Positions 46,949 to 56,530 of a stretch of 64,000 bases of DNA are shown one piece after another; position 1 is the stretch's first letter; the number at the start of each line of letters is the position of its first letter. Both the position numbers and the translations under genes were made by a program. Source of the DNA: Thermococcus cleftensis (GTDB lineage: Archaea; Methanobacteriota_B; Thermococci; Thermococcales; Thermococcaceae); contig NC_018015.1 of assembly GCF_000265525.1 (NCBI RefSeq), forward strand, positions 1,886,314-1,950,313, in the 5' to 3' direction. The notes below the pieces were generated by a model. That model was not told where the DNA came from. It did not search any database and saw only the letters and a program-made list of their open reading frames with translations.

Positions 46949-49615
46949 ATGCTCCCCAAGAACTACGACCCGAACGAGATTGAGCCCAAGTGGCAGAAGT
47001 TCTGGCTGGAGGAGAAGATTTACAAGTACGAGCTCGATGAGAAGAGGCCGAGCTACGCGATAGACACACCTCCCCCATTCACGAGCGGAACGCTCCACCT
47101 CGGCCACGTTCTCAGCCACACCTGGATCGATATCATCGCGCGCTACAAGAGAATGACCGGCTACAACGTGCTCTTCCCGCAGGGCTTCGACAACCACGGC
47201 CTCCCGACCGAGCTGAAGGTCGAGAAGGAGTTCGGAATAAGCAAAGACCAGCCCGAGAAGTTCCTCCAGAAGTGCGTTGAGTGGACCTGGCAGGCCATCG
47301 AGGCGATGCGCAACCAGTTCATAAGGATTGGCTACTCCGCCGACTGGGACCTTGAGTACCACACGATGGACGACTGGTATAAAGCGGCCGTGCAGAAGTC
47401 CCTCATCGAGTTCTACAAGAAGGGAATGCTCTACCGCGACAAGCACCCAGTTTACTGGTGCCCGCGCTGCAGGACGAGTCTGGCCAAGGCTGAGGTTGGC
47501 TACGTGGAAGAGGACGGCTTCCTCTACTACATCAAGCTCCCCTTAGCTGACGGTTCCGGCCACGTGCCGATAGCAACCACGAGGCCCGAGCTCATGCCGG
47601 CCTGTGTGGCTGTCTTCGTCCACCCGGACGACGAGCGCTACAAGGACGTCGTCGGCAAGAAGGTGAAGCTCCCGATATTCGAGCGCGAGGTGCCAGTTAT
47701 AGCAGATGAGGACGTTGACCCGAGCTTTGGAACCGGTGCCGTTTACAACTGTACCTACGGCGACGAGCAGGACGTCGTCTGGCAGAAGCGCTACAACCTG
47801 CCGGTCATCATAGCCATCAACGAAGACGGAACGATGAACGAGAGGGCAGGGCCCTACAAGGGGCTCAAGACCGAGGAGGCCAGGGAGAAAATAGCCGAAG
47901 ACCTTGAAAAGATGGGCCTGCTCTACAGGAAGGAGAAGATAAAGCACCGCGTGCTGAGGCACACCGAGAGGAGCAGCTGTATGGCTCCGATTGAACTGCT
48001 CCCCAAGACCCAGTGGTTCATCAAGGTCAAGGACTTCACGGACGAGATAGTCAAGGTGGCGGAGGAGATAAACTGGTATCCGAGCGACATGTTCCTCCGG
48101 TTGAAGGACTGGGCCGAGAGCATGGACTGGGACTGGGTCATAAGCAGGCAGCGCGTTTTCGGAACGCCGATTCCCTTCTGGGTCTGCGACAGCGGTGAGG
48201 TTATCCTGCCAAACGAGGAGGACCTGCCAGTTGACCCGCGCTTCGACAAACCCCCGAGGAAGTGCTCCGACGGAAGCGAGCCCAAGCCCGTTACCGACGT
48301 CCTCGACTGCTGGGTTGATTCCAGCATAACCCCGCTCATCATAAGCAGGTGGCACGATGCAATCAAGGGCGATGAAGAGGCAAAGCGCTGGTTCGAGCAC
48401 AACTTCCCGACCGCGCTCAGGCCGCAGGGAACGGACATCATAAGGACGTGGGCCTTCTACACGATATTCAGGACGTACGTGCTAACAGGAAAGAAGCCCT
48501 GGGACGACGTCCTCATCAACGGAATGGTTGCCGGCCCGGACGGCAGGAAGATGAGCAAGAGCTACGGCAACGTCGTCGCTCCCGACGAGGTTATACCGAA
48601 GTACGGCGCCGATGCGCTAAGGCTCTGGACTGCACTCGCTCCCCCGGGAGAAGACCACCCCTTCAAGTGGGAGACGGTGGACTACAACTACCGCTTCCTC
48701 CAGAAGGTCTGGAACATCTACCGCTTCGCCGAGAGGCACCTCGCTGACTTCGACCCAGCCAGCGCTCCGGAGGAGCTCGAGCCCCTCGACCGCTGGATCC
48801 TCAGCAGGCTCCACAGGCTCATCAAGTTCGCCACCGGGGAGATGGAGCGTTACCGCTTCAACCTGCTCACGAGGGAGCTCATGACCTTCGTCTGGCACGA
48901 GGTCGCCGACGACTACATCGAGATGATCAAGTACCGCCTCTACGGCGACGACGAGGAGAGCAAGCTGAAAGCTAAGGCTGCCCTCTACGAGCTGCTCTAC
49001 AACGTCATGCTCCTGCTCGCTCCATTTGCTCCGCACATAACCGAGGAGCTCTACCAGAACCTCTTCAAAGAACGCATCGGAGCGAAGAGCGTTCACCTCC
49101 TTGAGTGGCCGAAGTACGACGAGGCCAGGATCGATGAGGAGGCGGAAAGGCTTGGAGAACTTGCCCGCGAGATAGTAGGTGTCATGAGGCGCTACAAGAA
49201 CAGCCACGGCCTGGCTTTGAACGCCAAGCTCAAGCACGTGGTCATCTACGCCACCGACAGCCACGACATGCTGAAGGCCATCGAGAGGGACATCGCGGGA
49301 ACGATGAACATCGAGAGGCTGGAGATAATCAGAGGCGAGCCAGAGCTGGAGGAGCGCATCGTCGAGATAAAGCCCAACTTCAGGACCGTCGGGCCGAAGT
49401 ACGGCAAGCTCGTGCCGAAGATAACCGCCTACCTCAAGGAGAACGCGGAGGAGGTTGCCAAGGCACTCAAAGAGACTGGAAAGGTCGAGTTCGAGGTTGA
49501 GGGCCAGAAGGTCGAGCTGGACAAGGACGACGTAGTGCTCAGGAAGGCGGTCTTCAGCGAGGGCGAAGAGGTAGAGACGGCCGTCGTTGGGGACGCTGTT
49601 GTGGTGTTCTTCTGA
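46949..49615 (+). CDS. valS: valyl-tRNA synthetase
   Basis: An 888-residue class I synthetase. The HIGH-type motif is FTSGTLHLGH (about residue 43-52), the CP1 editing domain includes PIATTRPELMPACVAVFVHP and VDPSFGTGAVYNCTYGDEQD, the WVISRQRVFGTPIPFW zinc-finger region follows, and KMSKSYGN is at about residue 533. The C-terminal anticodon domain includes RFLQKVWNIYRFAERH. No tRNA gene is adjacent. ATG 46949 has GGTGA 5 nt before it (the two in-frame starts upstream are less likely); GATTTTTAAGCC at 46889 is the promoter. Confidence 0.96.
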   Translation: MLPKNYDPNEIEPKWQKFWLEEKIYKYELDEKRPSYAIDTPPPFTSGTLHLGHVLSHTWIDIIARYKRMTGYNVLFPQGFDNHGLPTELKVEKEFGISKDQPEKFLQKCVEWTWQAIEAMRNQFIRIGYSADWDLEYHTMDDWYKAAVQKSLIEFYKKGMLYRDKHPVYWCPRCRTSLAKAEVGYVEEDGFLYYIKLPLADGSGHVPIATTRPELMPACVAVFVHPDDERYKDVVGKKVKLPIFEREVPVIADEDVDPSFGTGAVYNCTYGDEQDVVWQKRYNLPVIIAINEDGTMNERAGPYKGLKTEEAREKIAEDLEKMGLLYRKEKIKHRVLRHTERSSCMAPIELLPKTQWFIKVKDFTDEIVKVAEEINWYPSDMFLRLKDWAESMDWDWVISRQRVFGTPIPFWVCDSGEVILPNEEDLPVDPRFDKPPRKCSDGSEPKPVTDVLDCWVDSSITPLIISRWHDAIKGDEEAKRWFEHNFPTALRPQGTDIIRTWAFYTIFRTYVLTGKKPWDDVLINGMVAGPDGRKMSKSYGNVVAPDEVIPKYGADALRLWTALAPPGEDHPFKWETVDYNYRFLQKVWNIYRFAERHLADFDPASAPEELEPLDRWILSRLHRLIKFATGEMERYRFNLLTRELMTFVWHEVADDYIEMIKYRLYGDDEESKLKAKAALYELLYNVMLLLAPFAPHITEELYQNLFKERIGAKSVHLLEWPKYDEARIDEEAERLGELAREIVGVMRRYKNSHGLALNAKLKHVVIYATDSHDMLKAIERDIAGTMNIERLEIIRGEPELEERIVEIKPNFRTVGPKYGKLVPKITAYLKENAEEVAKALKETGKVEFEVEGQKVELDKDDVVLRKAVFSEGEEVETAVVGDAVVVFF

Positions 49616-49664
49616 GCCTTTTCTTTTCCCCTATTGCCCTCAGATGGAATTGAAAAAAGAAGAT

Positions 49665-50783
49665 TTAACAGTTGTAGCACAGCATCGCCGCTTTTTTGAG
49701 CAGGATCACGCGGTAGAGCCTTCCGTTTATTATCCTCGCGTTGGATATCTTGTTGAGGTGGTGTATCCTCTTCCGCTCGAGCGCTATCAGGTCTAGCTCC
49801 CTCAGAACCTTCACGAAGTCCTCCCAGCGGATTTTGAGCCACTTGGAGTACTCATCAAAGAGCTCCTTCTCAACGACCCTGTAGACCCTTCCGTCCACCA
49901 TGTAGCGGGTGGCCCTCTTCGGAAGTTCTTTCCTCAGGCGCCAGCGGGCATGGAGGGGCTCCTGGAGCTCGTAAACTGCCTCGTCCATGGACTTTCCTTC
50001 CACCATCATCTTGAGGATTATGCCGAGAATGCGGTTTATCCTGTCGGGGACTCCAACGACGTCGCCCCTTAGGACTATCTTCCTCCTGCGGACCTTTACC
50101 CCTGCCCTTTCAAGCTCCTCGCCGATTTTGGGGGTGGTCTTCTTTTTGTTTCCACCTGTATCAACGATTCCCCCGATTATGAAGGCCTTGACGCCGAAAT
50201 CCTTCTCACTCAAAACCTCCTCAGCCCACGGATCTAGGAGAACAACCTCGTCTATGCCGTTCTCCCTCAAAAACTCCGATGTTGGACCATCGTAGGTCGT
50301 TATCCTGTCGAGAGGGCCGTGAAACATTGATTTAAACTCATCGTTGGCCCAGGTGACGGCCAGCTCTCTCCCGGTGAAGTAGTCCCTCAGCAGGCCGTAA
50401 CTCTGGCTCACTTGGAGGCATATCTTGCCCTTCTCCTTCTGGGTGTGCCTGTCCCAGTGGTAGAGGTCAATGACGAAGTACGGCCACTCGGGCAATTTTG
50501 AGCGGAGCTCATCTGGTGAGAGAACCATCTCGAACTTGTCCACCATGCAGAGGGGAGCGTAGGCGTAGTGAGAACCTTCAACGCGGTTGCCGTTCAGGTC
50601 CCACGCAACGGCGGTCTTCTCCGGAACCCGGAAGATGGCTCCCTTCCCGTTGATTATCTCCACCGCGATGTCCTGGAGCTTGTTCCGTGACTTCCTGAAG
50701 CGCTTCGAGAGGACGCCTATGCTTTCGATTCCCTTCTCTTTCAATGCCTCCCTGAGAACGTCGGCGAGCGTTTTCATTGCCAT
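49665..50783 (-). CDS. trm10: tRNA (purine-9 N1)-methyltransferase Trm10
   Basis: A 372-residue SPOUT methyltransferase. The N-terminus is MAMKTLADVLREALKEKG; the trefoil-knot core has VIDLYHWDRHTQKEKGKICL and FIIGGIVDTGGNKKKTTPKI. The T. kodakarensis orthologue has dual m1A9/m1G9 activity. The C-terminal region (RVYRVVEKELFDEYSKWLKI) is a small extra domain. TATA-like TTTTTAAAC on the minus strand lies about 25 nt before ATG 50783, giving a leaderless message; the longer frame upstream crosses the tRNA-Glu gene and is artefactual. Confidence 0.95.
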   Translation of the reverse strand: MAMKTLADVLREALKEKGIESIGVLSKRFRKSRNKLQDIAVEIINGKGAIFRVPEKTAVAWDLNGNRVEGSHYAYAPLCMVDKFEMVLSPDELRSKLPEWPYFVIDLYHWDRHTQKEKGKICLQVSQSYGLLRDYFTGRELAVTWANDEFKSMFHGPLDRITTYDGPTSEFLRENGIDEVVLLDPWAEEVLSEKDFGVKAFIIGGIVDTGGNKKKTTPKIGEELERAGVKVRRRKIVLRGDVVGVPDRINRILGIILKMMVEGKSMDEAVYELQEPLHARWRLRKELPKRATRYMVDGRVYRVVEKELFDEYSKWLKIRWEDFVKVLRELDLIALERKRIHHLNKISNARIINGRLYRVILLKKAAMLCYNC

Positions 50784-50870
50784 CGGTTGGGGCTCGGGCG
50801 GGGGTTTAAAAAGTTTGCCTGTTATTTCGGGACGAAAGATTTTTAAACGCTCCCCCTTCCCTAATATCGA

Positions 50871-50948
50871 GCCCCGGTGGTGTAGCCCGGTCAAACATGC
50901 GGGCCTTTCGAGCCCGCGCCCCGGGTTCAAATCCCGGCCGGGGCACCA
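50871..50948 (+). tRNA. tRNA-Glu (anticodon UUC)
   Basis: Acceptor GCCCCGG/CCGGGGC, D-arm TGTAGCCCGGTCAAAC, anticodon arm CGGGC-CTTTCGA-GCCCG with UUC in the loop, T-arm CCGGG-TTCAAAT-CCCGG and an encoded CCA at the end. No intron. The TATA-like ATTTTTAAAC at about 50839 puts the start close to the 5' end. Divergent from trm10. Confidence 0.96.
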
Positions 50949-51301
50949 TAAGAAACTTTTGCCAAGCAAAAGTTTCATCAAAGTTTGTGGCTCTGTTCTA
51001 TAAACCATCAAGCCAAGTGTTTTTCATACGCAATTGCCGTTCTGCAACGAAAATACCCTTCAACGCGACTTTAGTAGGGGTTTCTCTTCTTCAACACCCT
51101 CCGGGTGTTTTTCAAATCAAACTCCCGAAAAAGCATTCCTGAAGCGATTCTCCCAGCCAAATGGTGGAGGTCATAAAAAACACAGTTTACCCACCGTTTT
51201 CAAGGAGCAACAAACTTTTCATTCGGTCATCTCTACGGTTGGTGACGGAAAGTTTTTGAAGTTTACATTGTGCCCATAATAGAATCCGCATGGTGAACCC
51301 G
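50949..51301. other. gene-free region downstream of tRNA-Glu with two hairpins
   Basis: About 350 nt without a credible gene. Just after the tRNA an 11-bp stem with a three-base loop is visible: GAAACTTTTGC (50952-50962) / GCAAAAGTTTC (50966-50976). A second hairpin, AACACCC-TCC-GGGTGTT (51093-51109), is followed by a T-run. The rest is AT-rich relative to neighbours and shows no long ORF. It may be a terminator plus a decayed insertion beside a tRNA; there is no clear attachment-site duplication. Confidence 0.5.
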
Positions 51302-52297
51302 ATGCTCGCCGTTAGAGTCCCCAAGTGCGAGGCCGAAAAGACCCGGAGAAAACTAGTCGAGCTTGGCGTCCTGGCTAAAGGATACGCCGTCAAGCGGGAG
51401 GGGGAGTTCATACTCTTCCCCGTCACGGAGCCAGTGGAGGGCTTCGAGCTCGTCGAAGCTGAATTCAAGAAGCTTGAGAGAAGACCCCACAGCTACCGTG
51501 AGGTCGTTGAGGTTCCCGAGGGAATTAAACCGCTTCTCCCGAGTTCCTTTGACATAATCGGGGATATAGCGATAATCGAGCTCCCTGAGGAGCTGATGGA
51601 GTACGGCAGGGCAATCGGCGAGGCTATTCTCAAAGTCCACAGGCACATAAAGGCAGTCTTTGCCAAGGGGAGCAAAGTTGAGGGAGAATACCGCGTGAGG
51701 GAGCTTATTCATCTTGCCGGCGAGAACAGAACTGAGACACTCCACCGCGAGAACGGAATAAGGCTCAGGCTCGACGTGGCTAAAGTCTACTTCTCCCCGC
51801 GCCTCGCCACCGAGAGAATGAGGGTCTTTGAGACGGCTCAACCGGGGGAGGTTGTCTTTGACATGTTCGCCGGAGTCGGGCCGTACGCGGTACTTCTGGC
51901 TAAAAAGGCGAAGCTCGTCTTCGCCGTTGATTTGAACCCCTGGGCGATAAAGTACCTTGAAGAGAACGTACGGCTGAATAAAGCCCGAAACGTCGTTCCG
52001 ATCCTCGGCGATGTGAGGAAGGTCGCGGGCAAAGTCACGGCGGACAGGGTTATAATGAACCTGCCCAAGTTCGCCGACCGCTTTCTGAGGGAGGCGATGC
52101 TGAGCGTTAAAGACGGTGGGGTAATCCACTACTACGGCTTTGGGCCAGAGGAGGACCTATACTCGGAGCATGAAGCGAAGATTAAAGCTGTTGCGCGGGA
52201 GCTCGGCTTCAAGGTGGAGTTCCTCGACGAGAGAAGAGTCCGTCCCTACGCGCCGAGACAGTTCAACATAGCGATTGACTTCAGGGTTTTGAAGTGA
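51302..52297 (+). CDS. tRNA (guanine37-N1)-methyltransferase, Trm5 family
   Basis: A 331-residue Trm5-type enzyme. The N-terminal MLAVRVPKCEAEKTRRKLVE matches the D1 domain of archaeal Trm5b/c, then FDIIGDIAIIELPEEL, VKVYFSPRLATERMRV, the SAM motif VVFDMFAGVGPYAVLLAKKA, VFAVDLNPWAIKYLEENVRLN and the catalytic MNLPKFADRFL. Trm5 methylates N1 of G37 in tRNA. ATG 51302 has GGTGA 5 nt upstream; ATG 51290 is a second choice. Confidence 0.92.
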   Translation: MLAVRVPKCEAEKTRRKLVELGVLAKGYAVKREGEFILFPVTEPVEGFELVEAEFKKLERRPHSYREVVEVPEGIKPLLPSSFDIIGDIAIIELPEELMEYGRAIGEAILKVHRHIKAVFAKGSKVEGEYRVRELIHLAGENRTETLHRENGIRLRLDVAKVYFSPRLATERMRVFETAQPGEVVFDMFAGVGPYAVLLAKKAKLVFAVDLNPWAIKYLEENVRLNKARNVVPILGDVRKVAGKVTADRVIMNLPKFADRFLREAMLSVKDGGVIHYYGFGPEEDLYSEHEAKIKAVARELGFKVEFLDERRVRPYAPRQFNIAIDFRVLK

Positions 52298-52317
52298 TGT
52301 TTTGTGTGGAGAACAAG

Positions 52318-52350
52318 ATTTTTAAAAGAAATGTTTTATACATAAAACAT
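52318..52350 (+). promoter_or_regulatory. promoter with palindrome overlapping ATPase start
   Basis: GATTTTTAAAAG (TATA, 52318-52329) is followed by ATGTTTTAT-AC-ATAAAACAT (52331-52350), a perfect 9-bp inverted repeat with 2-nt spacer. The last AT of the palindrome is the first two bases of the start codon at 52349. The start site should fall within or next to the palindrome, so a bound repressor would block initiation. Confidence 0.6.
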
Positions 52351-53614
52351 GATTGAGCGTGAAACGTGGGAAGAGGTCATAGCGGATTACCTTGAGCTCA
52401 GGGTTAAGTACGTTCCCAGGCAAATCGAAGTCAAACTCCCCAAAACTAGAGCTCTCGCCATCGTTGGGCCCCGAAGAGCTGGAAAGACGTACTTCCTGTT
52501 CCAGCTATGGGACGAGCTCGACGGGGAGAGAAGGAGAAGCCTCTACATCAACTTCGAGGATCCGAGGCTCGTCGGGGCAACTTCAAACGATCTCATGGAG
52601 ATGCTGAGGGTTTACTACTCCCTCACCAGTGTTCCAGAGGGTGAAAAGCTCATTTTCCTTCTCGATGAGGTCCAGGCCGTTGATGGCTGGGAACGCTTCG
52701 TCCGCTACCTTCTCGACAGAGGACATAGAGTTATCTTGACGGGCTCTTCCTCAAAGCTCCTCTCGAAGGAGATAGCGACCGTTCTGCGGGGCAGGGCAAT
52801 AACGCTCCATCTTTACCCGTTCTCCTTAAGAGAGCTCACCGGGCTCAATTTCGGTGGGAAGCTCCCGACCCTGGAAGTTCGGGGGAAAACCCTCGGCGTT
52901 TTGAGGGAGTGCCTTGAGTGGGGGACTTACCCGGAGGTGGTTTTACAGCCCGAATTGAGAAGGGAAATCCTCCGGGAGATTCTCGACGTTACGATTTACC
53001 GGGACGTCGTGGAGCGCTGGCGCGTTGACAACCTTAAAGCCCTCCGCTTCCTTTTCAAACTCCTCGCGAGGTCGAGCCACACCTCGGTGACAAAGCTTCA
53101 CTCCACGATGAAGAGCCTTGGACTTGCTGTGGGAAAGCCAACGCTGGCGAACTACATCGAGTACCTCAACGATGCCTTAGTTCTCTTCCCGCTCAGAGCC
53201 TACGTTAAATCCGAGAAGAAGAGGGAACTGCTCGGTTTCAAGCCGTACTTCGTGGACAACGGCCTGCTCGGCGTTCTGGGGGTTAAGGACAGGGGAAGAC
53301 TCCTGGAGAACCTGGTTTTCACGGAGCTCTTGAAGGGAGGCCTTGAACCAGACGAGGACCTGTTCTTCTACGTCACGAAATCGGGACATGAGGTTGACTT
53401 TGTGATCCCTGACGAGGAACTGATTCAGGTAACGTGGAAGCTTTCCCCTGATAACGAGACGAGGGAGCTTTCACCCATAATCGAGGCGTCGTCCGAGACG
53501 GGAATCGAACGGCTAACGGTGGTCACCTGGGAGAGGGGAAGAAGGATCAAAATCGGTGGAAAAACCGTTCGCGTCGTCGCCCTTGAAGAATGGGTGAAAG
53601 AAAGGGAAAAGTAG
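52349..53614 (+). CDS. AAA ATPase with DUF4143 C-terminal domain
   Basis: A 421-residue ATPase of the AAA_14/DUF4143 type: Walker A AIVGPRRAGKTYFLFQL (about residues 38-54), Walker B IFLLDEVQAVDGWERF, sensor ILTGSSSKLLSKEI, then the tail GLLGVLGVKDRGRLLENLVFTELLKG and YVTKSGHEVDFVI, the PD-(D/E)XK-like part. Its function is unknown; such genes are frequent and mobile in archaea. It is leaderless from ATG 52349. A different subfamily from the two paralogues at 13261 and 25638. Confidence 0.88.
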   Translation: MIERETWEEVIADYLELRVKYVPRQIEVKLPKTRALAIVGPRRAGKTYFLFQLWDELDGERRRSLYINFEDPRLVGATSNDLMEMLRVYYSLTSVPEGEKLIFLLDEVQAVDGWERFVRYLLDRGHRVILTGSSSKLLSKEIATVLRGRAITLHLYPFSLRELTGLNFGGKLPTLEVRGKTLGVLRECLEWGTYPEVVLQPELRREILREILDVTIYRDVVERWRVDNLKALRFLFKLLARSSHTSVTKLHSTMKSLGLAVGKPTLANYIEYLNDALVLFPLRAYVKSEKKRELLGFKPYFVDNGLLGVLGVKDRGRLLENLVFTELLKGGLEPDEDLFFYVTKSGHEVDFVIPDEELIQVTWKLSPDNETRELSPIIEASSETGIERLTVVTWERGRRIKIGGKTVRVVALEEWVKEREK

Positions 53615-54940
53615 TTACTTCCCCGCTATCTTTACGTTCTCGAACTTTATGAAGGGCGTTATCATCGTGTTCATGAAGGGCATGACCGTCTGCTCCTTTG
53701 AGACTTCGCTGGCCTGCTTGAGAAGCTCGTAGACGTTTCCAGCGATGAGGAACACGCTTGAGCCAACTACTTCGCCGTCCTCGATGAGGAATGCTGGATT
53801 TGCGGTAACTGCAAAGTTTCCGTTGTCGGGGTTGCTTGAATGGGCACCCTGGAAGCCGTCCACGAAGTAGCCGCGCTCGATTTCGGCTATCATGTCCTCC
53901 AGCGAGCGCCTGCCCCTCTCTATGACAACGTTGTGGAAGCCGATGTTTATGCCGCCGCTCCTCAGGTCGCGCTTCCCGTTCCCTGTGCTCTCGGTGCCGT
54001 AGACCTTCGCCCAGTAGTTGTCCCAGACGAAGCCCCTGAAGGTTCCTTCCTCGATGAGGACGTTCTTCCTCGTCGGAACGCCCTCGCCGTCCGCTATGGT
54101 CTGTTCGATGGCCAGCTCGTGGAACGGATCGTCGTAGAGCGTTATGACGTCGCTCGCTATCCTCTCCCCGACCTTTCCCGCTAAGGGGGTGGTCTCCTTA
54201 ACGAGCCTCTCACCGCTGAAGGCCGGCAGGAGGGCGTAGCTGAAGAGCCCAGCAATCGCCCAGGGGCCGAGGATAACCGGCACTTCCTCGTTCCTGCTCG
54301 CCTTGACGCTGTAGGCCCAGCCGACCTTTCTGACGGCCCTCTCGACGACGCCCTCGACGTCGAGGTTTAAATCCCTCCTCGCGTCGAAGTCGAAGATTCC
54401 GGGCGTTACAACGTCGCCCTTCCTTCCGACGAGCTCGACGAAGAAGAACGCGGCACCGCCCTCCTGGAAGACGTCAATCCCGTGGGAATTGATGATATGC
54501 CTCTCCTCCCAGCTAACACCTCCTTCGCCGCCCGCAACGACGACGTGCTCGTCCTTCTCGCGGGCGAGCTTTATTGCTTTACCGAGCATCTCCACCAGCT
54601 TGTCCGGCGAGGCCTCCTTCAGCTCGTAGTTGGGCTTTGGCCCCTCCCTGTACTTCCCGGGCTCAGGTAGGGAAACCCACCTCTCATCGGGGCTGTTGAG
54701 CTTCGCCATCTTCGCGGCCTGCTCTATTGCCTCTTTAACCCTGCTCTCCTCGTCGCTGTCCACTATGGCCAGGCCGAGGCGCTTGTCCTTGATTCCGCGG
54801 ATTATCGTTACCGCACCGCTCCTGGTTGAGGCCATCGAAATCTCGTTCAGCTCGACGTTCGCGCTGACATCACGGGAGCGGTAAAGGGCGATCTCAACCT
54901 CGTCGAAAAACTTCTCGGCGTAGCGTATGAGGTTCTCCAT
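53615..54940 (-). CDS. tldE: TldE/PmbA-like protease subunit
   Basis: A 441-residue protein: VSANVELNEISMASTRSGAV, GGINIGFHNVVIERG and GGYFVDGFQGAHSSNPDNGNFAV-like region. TldE is the non-catalytic partner of TldD and together they degrade unfolded peptides or process small modified peptides. ATG 54940 follows GAGGTGGTGGAG; the tldD stop is 10 nt upstream. Confidence 0.92.
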   Translation of the reverse strand: MENLIRYAEKFFDEVEIALYRSRDVSANVELNEISMASTRSGAVTIIRGIKDKRLGLAIVDSDEESRVKEAIEQAAKMAKLNSPDERWVSLPEPGKYREGPKPNYELKEASPDKLVEMLGKAIKLAREKDEHVVVAGGEGGVSWEERHIINSHGIDVFQEGGAAFFFVELVGRKGDVVTPGIFDFDARRDLNLDVEGVVERAVRKVGWAYSVKASRNEEVPVILGPWAIAGLFSYALLPAFSGERLVKETTPLAGKVGERIASDVITLYDDPFHELAIEQTIADGEGVPTRKNVLIEEGTFRGFVWDNYWAKVYGTESTGNGKRDLRSGGINIGFHNVVIERGRRSLEDMIAEIERGYFVDGFQGAHSSNPDNGNFAVTANPAFLIEDGEVVGSSVFLIAGNVYELLKQASEVSKEQTVMPFMNTMITPFIKFENVKIAGK

Positions 54941-54950
54941 CTCCACCACC

Positions 54951-56318
54951 TCACCCGAGTAGTATTCCCCCGTCGAAGCGCATGTGCGGACCGCCCGAGC
55001 TTACAAAGGCCGTCTGTCCCTTGCCGCAGAAGCCGACCTCAAGACCGAAGTCCCTGCCGACGGCTGAAATCTTCTTGAGTGCTTCGATGGCAACGCCTGT
55101 AATGGAGGTGTCCCTTATCGGCTCCGCTATCTCGCCGTTCCTTATGACGTAGCCCTCCTGGATTCCGACCTGGAAGGCGCTGTTGAGCTGGGCCTGACCG
55201 CCACGGAAGTCAACCACGTAGTAGCCGAACTTTATGTCCTCGATGAGCTCCTCGAAGGAGTAATCACCGGGCTCGAAGACGGTGTTGCGCATCCTGATTA
55301 TCGGTGGGTAGCGGTAGCTCTCGGCCCTCGCGTGACCGTTGGGCTCCATGCCCCACTTGTGGGCGTACTCGCGGTTGAGCATTATCTCCTTGAGAATTCC
55401 GTTCTCGATGATGTGAATGTCCCTGACCGGGACTCCCTCGTCGTCGTACCTGTCGTTTCCGAAGCCGCCCTCAACGTAGCGCTCGCTCATCGTGACGTAT
55501 TCAGGGGCAATCTGCTTGCCTATGAGGTCCTTGAAGGGTGAGTTTATCGTTAAGTCCGCCTCCGCGAGGTGTCCCAAAGCCTCGTGGGCGATGATTCCAA
55601 CGACGATTGGCCCAGCAACGATCGGCCACTCGCCGCGCTTCGGGGCCACTCCTTTCAGCTGGCTGTGCATCTTCCTGAGGAGCCTCTCGGTGACCTTCTC
55701 GTTCGGCTCTATCTCGGTCATGAGCTCCCAGCCGTAGTCAACGGCTCCGATGCTGTCCCTTGCCATCGCAAGCTTTCCGTCGGCCTTTCCGGTGACGTAG
55801 GTTCCCTGGTATAGGTAGTTGTAGTCCCACTCTATGCGCGTTCCCTCGTTAGTGAGGAGAATCTTCCTCCCTCCGCCGTCCTCGTAGCGAACCTGGACGC
55901 TCTTGACGGCGCTGTCTTCCTTGAGGAGCTTTTCCAGCTCCCTCAGGTGGGCAACTTTCTCCTCGATGTCCACTTCCCTCGGCTTGACCTTCATTTTGCT
56001 CTTCACGAAGTCTTGAGCTGGCTCAATCTCGGCCAGCTGGATTTTCTCCCTCTTCGTCTGGGCCGCGGCTTTGGCCAGCTTGTAGGCCTCTTCGATTTTC
56101 TTCTCAAGGTTGTCCAGCTCGCTGGTCGAGGCGAAGCCCCAGGCACCGTCCGCGAGAACTCTAATGGCAACGCCCCTGTGGAGCTTCCCTGTAAAGCTGG
56201 TGAAGACGCCGTCCTTGAGGCCGAGGGTAGTCTTCTTCAAATCCTCGTAGCGGAGTTCGATGTACTTGGCCTTCAGGTTCTCCTCAGCCCACTTAAGGGC
56301 CCTTTCGAGTGCCTCCAT
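54951..56318 (-). CDS. tldD: TldD metalloprotease subunit
   Basis: A 455-residue zinc metalloprotease with HEALGHLAEAD (HExxxH, about residue 243), VVDFRGGQAQLNSAFQVGIQEGYV, RVLADGAWGFASTSELDNL. With TldE it forms a heterodimeric peptidase. ATG 56318 follows GGTGGTGACC; upstream frames add only intergenic sequence. It is the first gene of the tldD-tldE operon. Confidence 0.94.
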   Translation of the reverse strand: MEALERALKWAEENLKAKYIELRYEDLKKTTLGLKDGVFTSFTGKLHRGVAIRVLADGAWGFASTSELDNLEKKIEEAYKLAKAAAQTKREKIQLAEIEPAQDFVKSKMKVKPREVDIEEKVAHLRELEKLLKEDSAVKSVQVRYEDGGGRKILLTNEGTRIEWDYNYLYQGTYVTGKADGKLAMARDSIGAVDYGWELMTEIEPNEKVTERLLRKMHSQLKGVAPKRGEWPIVAGPIVVGIIAHEALGHLAEADLTINSPFKDLIGKQIAPEYVTMSERYVEGGFGNDRYDDEGVPVRDIHIIENGILKEIMLNREYAHKWGMEPNGHARAESYRYPPIIRMRNTVFEPGDYSFEELIEDIKFGYYVVDFRGGQAQLNSAFQVGIQEGYVIRNGEIAEPIRDTSITGVAIEALKKISAVGRDFGLEVGFCGKGQTAFVSSGGPHMRFDGGILLG

Positions 56319-56530
56319 GGTCACCACCGTAGATGTTTGTCCAGTTATGGTATCGAAAACTCCGTATAAAAGTCTTTTGAGCATTTCGATGGAGGTCGAA
56401 AGAGAATACAGGTTATTACCCGGTTATAGAACAGAAGCCAAACAACATCGGTTGTAGACATTTGTTCCTAACGAAAGTGTTATATATGATGAGTGAAAAC
56501 AACTTAATGCAAGAACCCGTTGGGGGGTCG

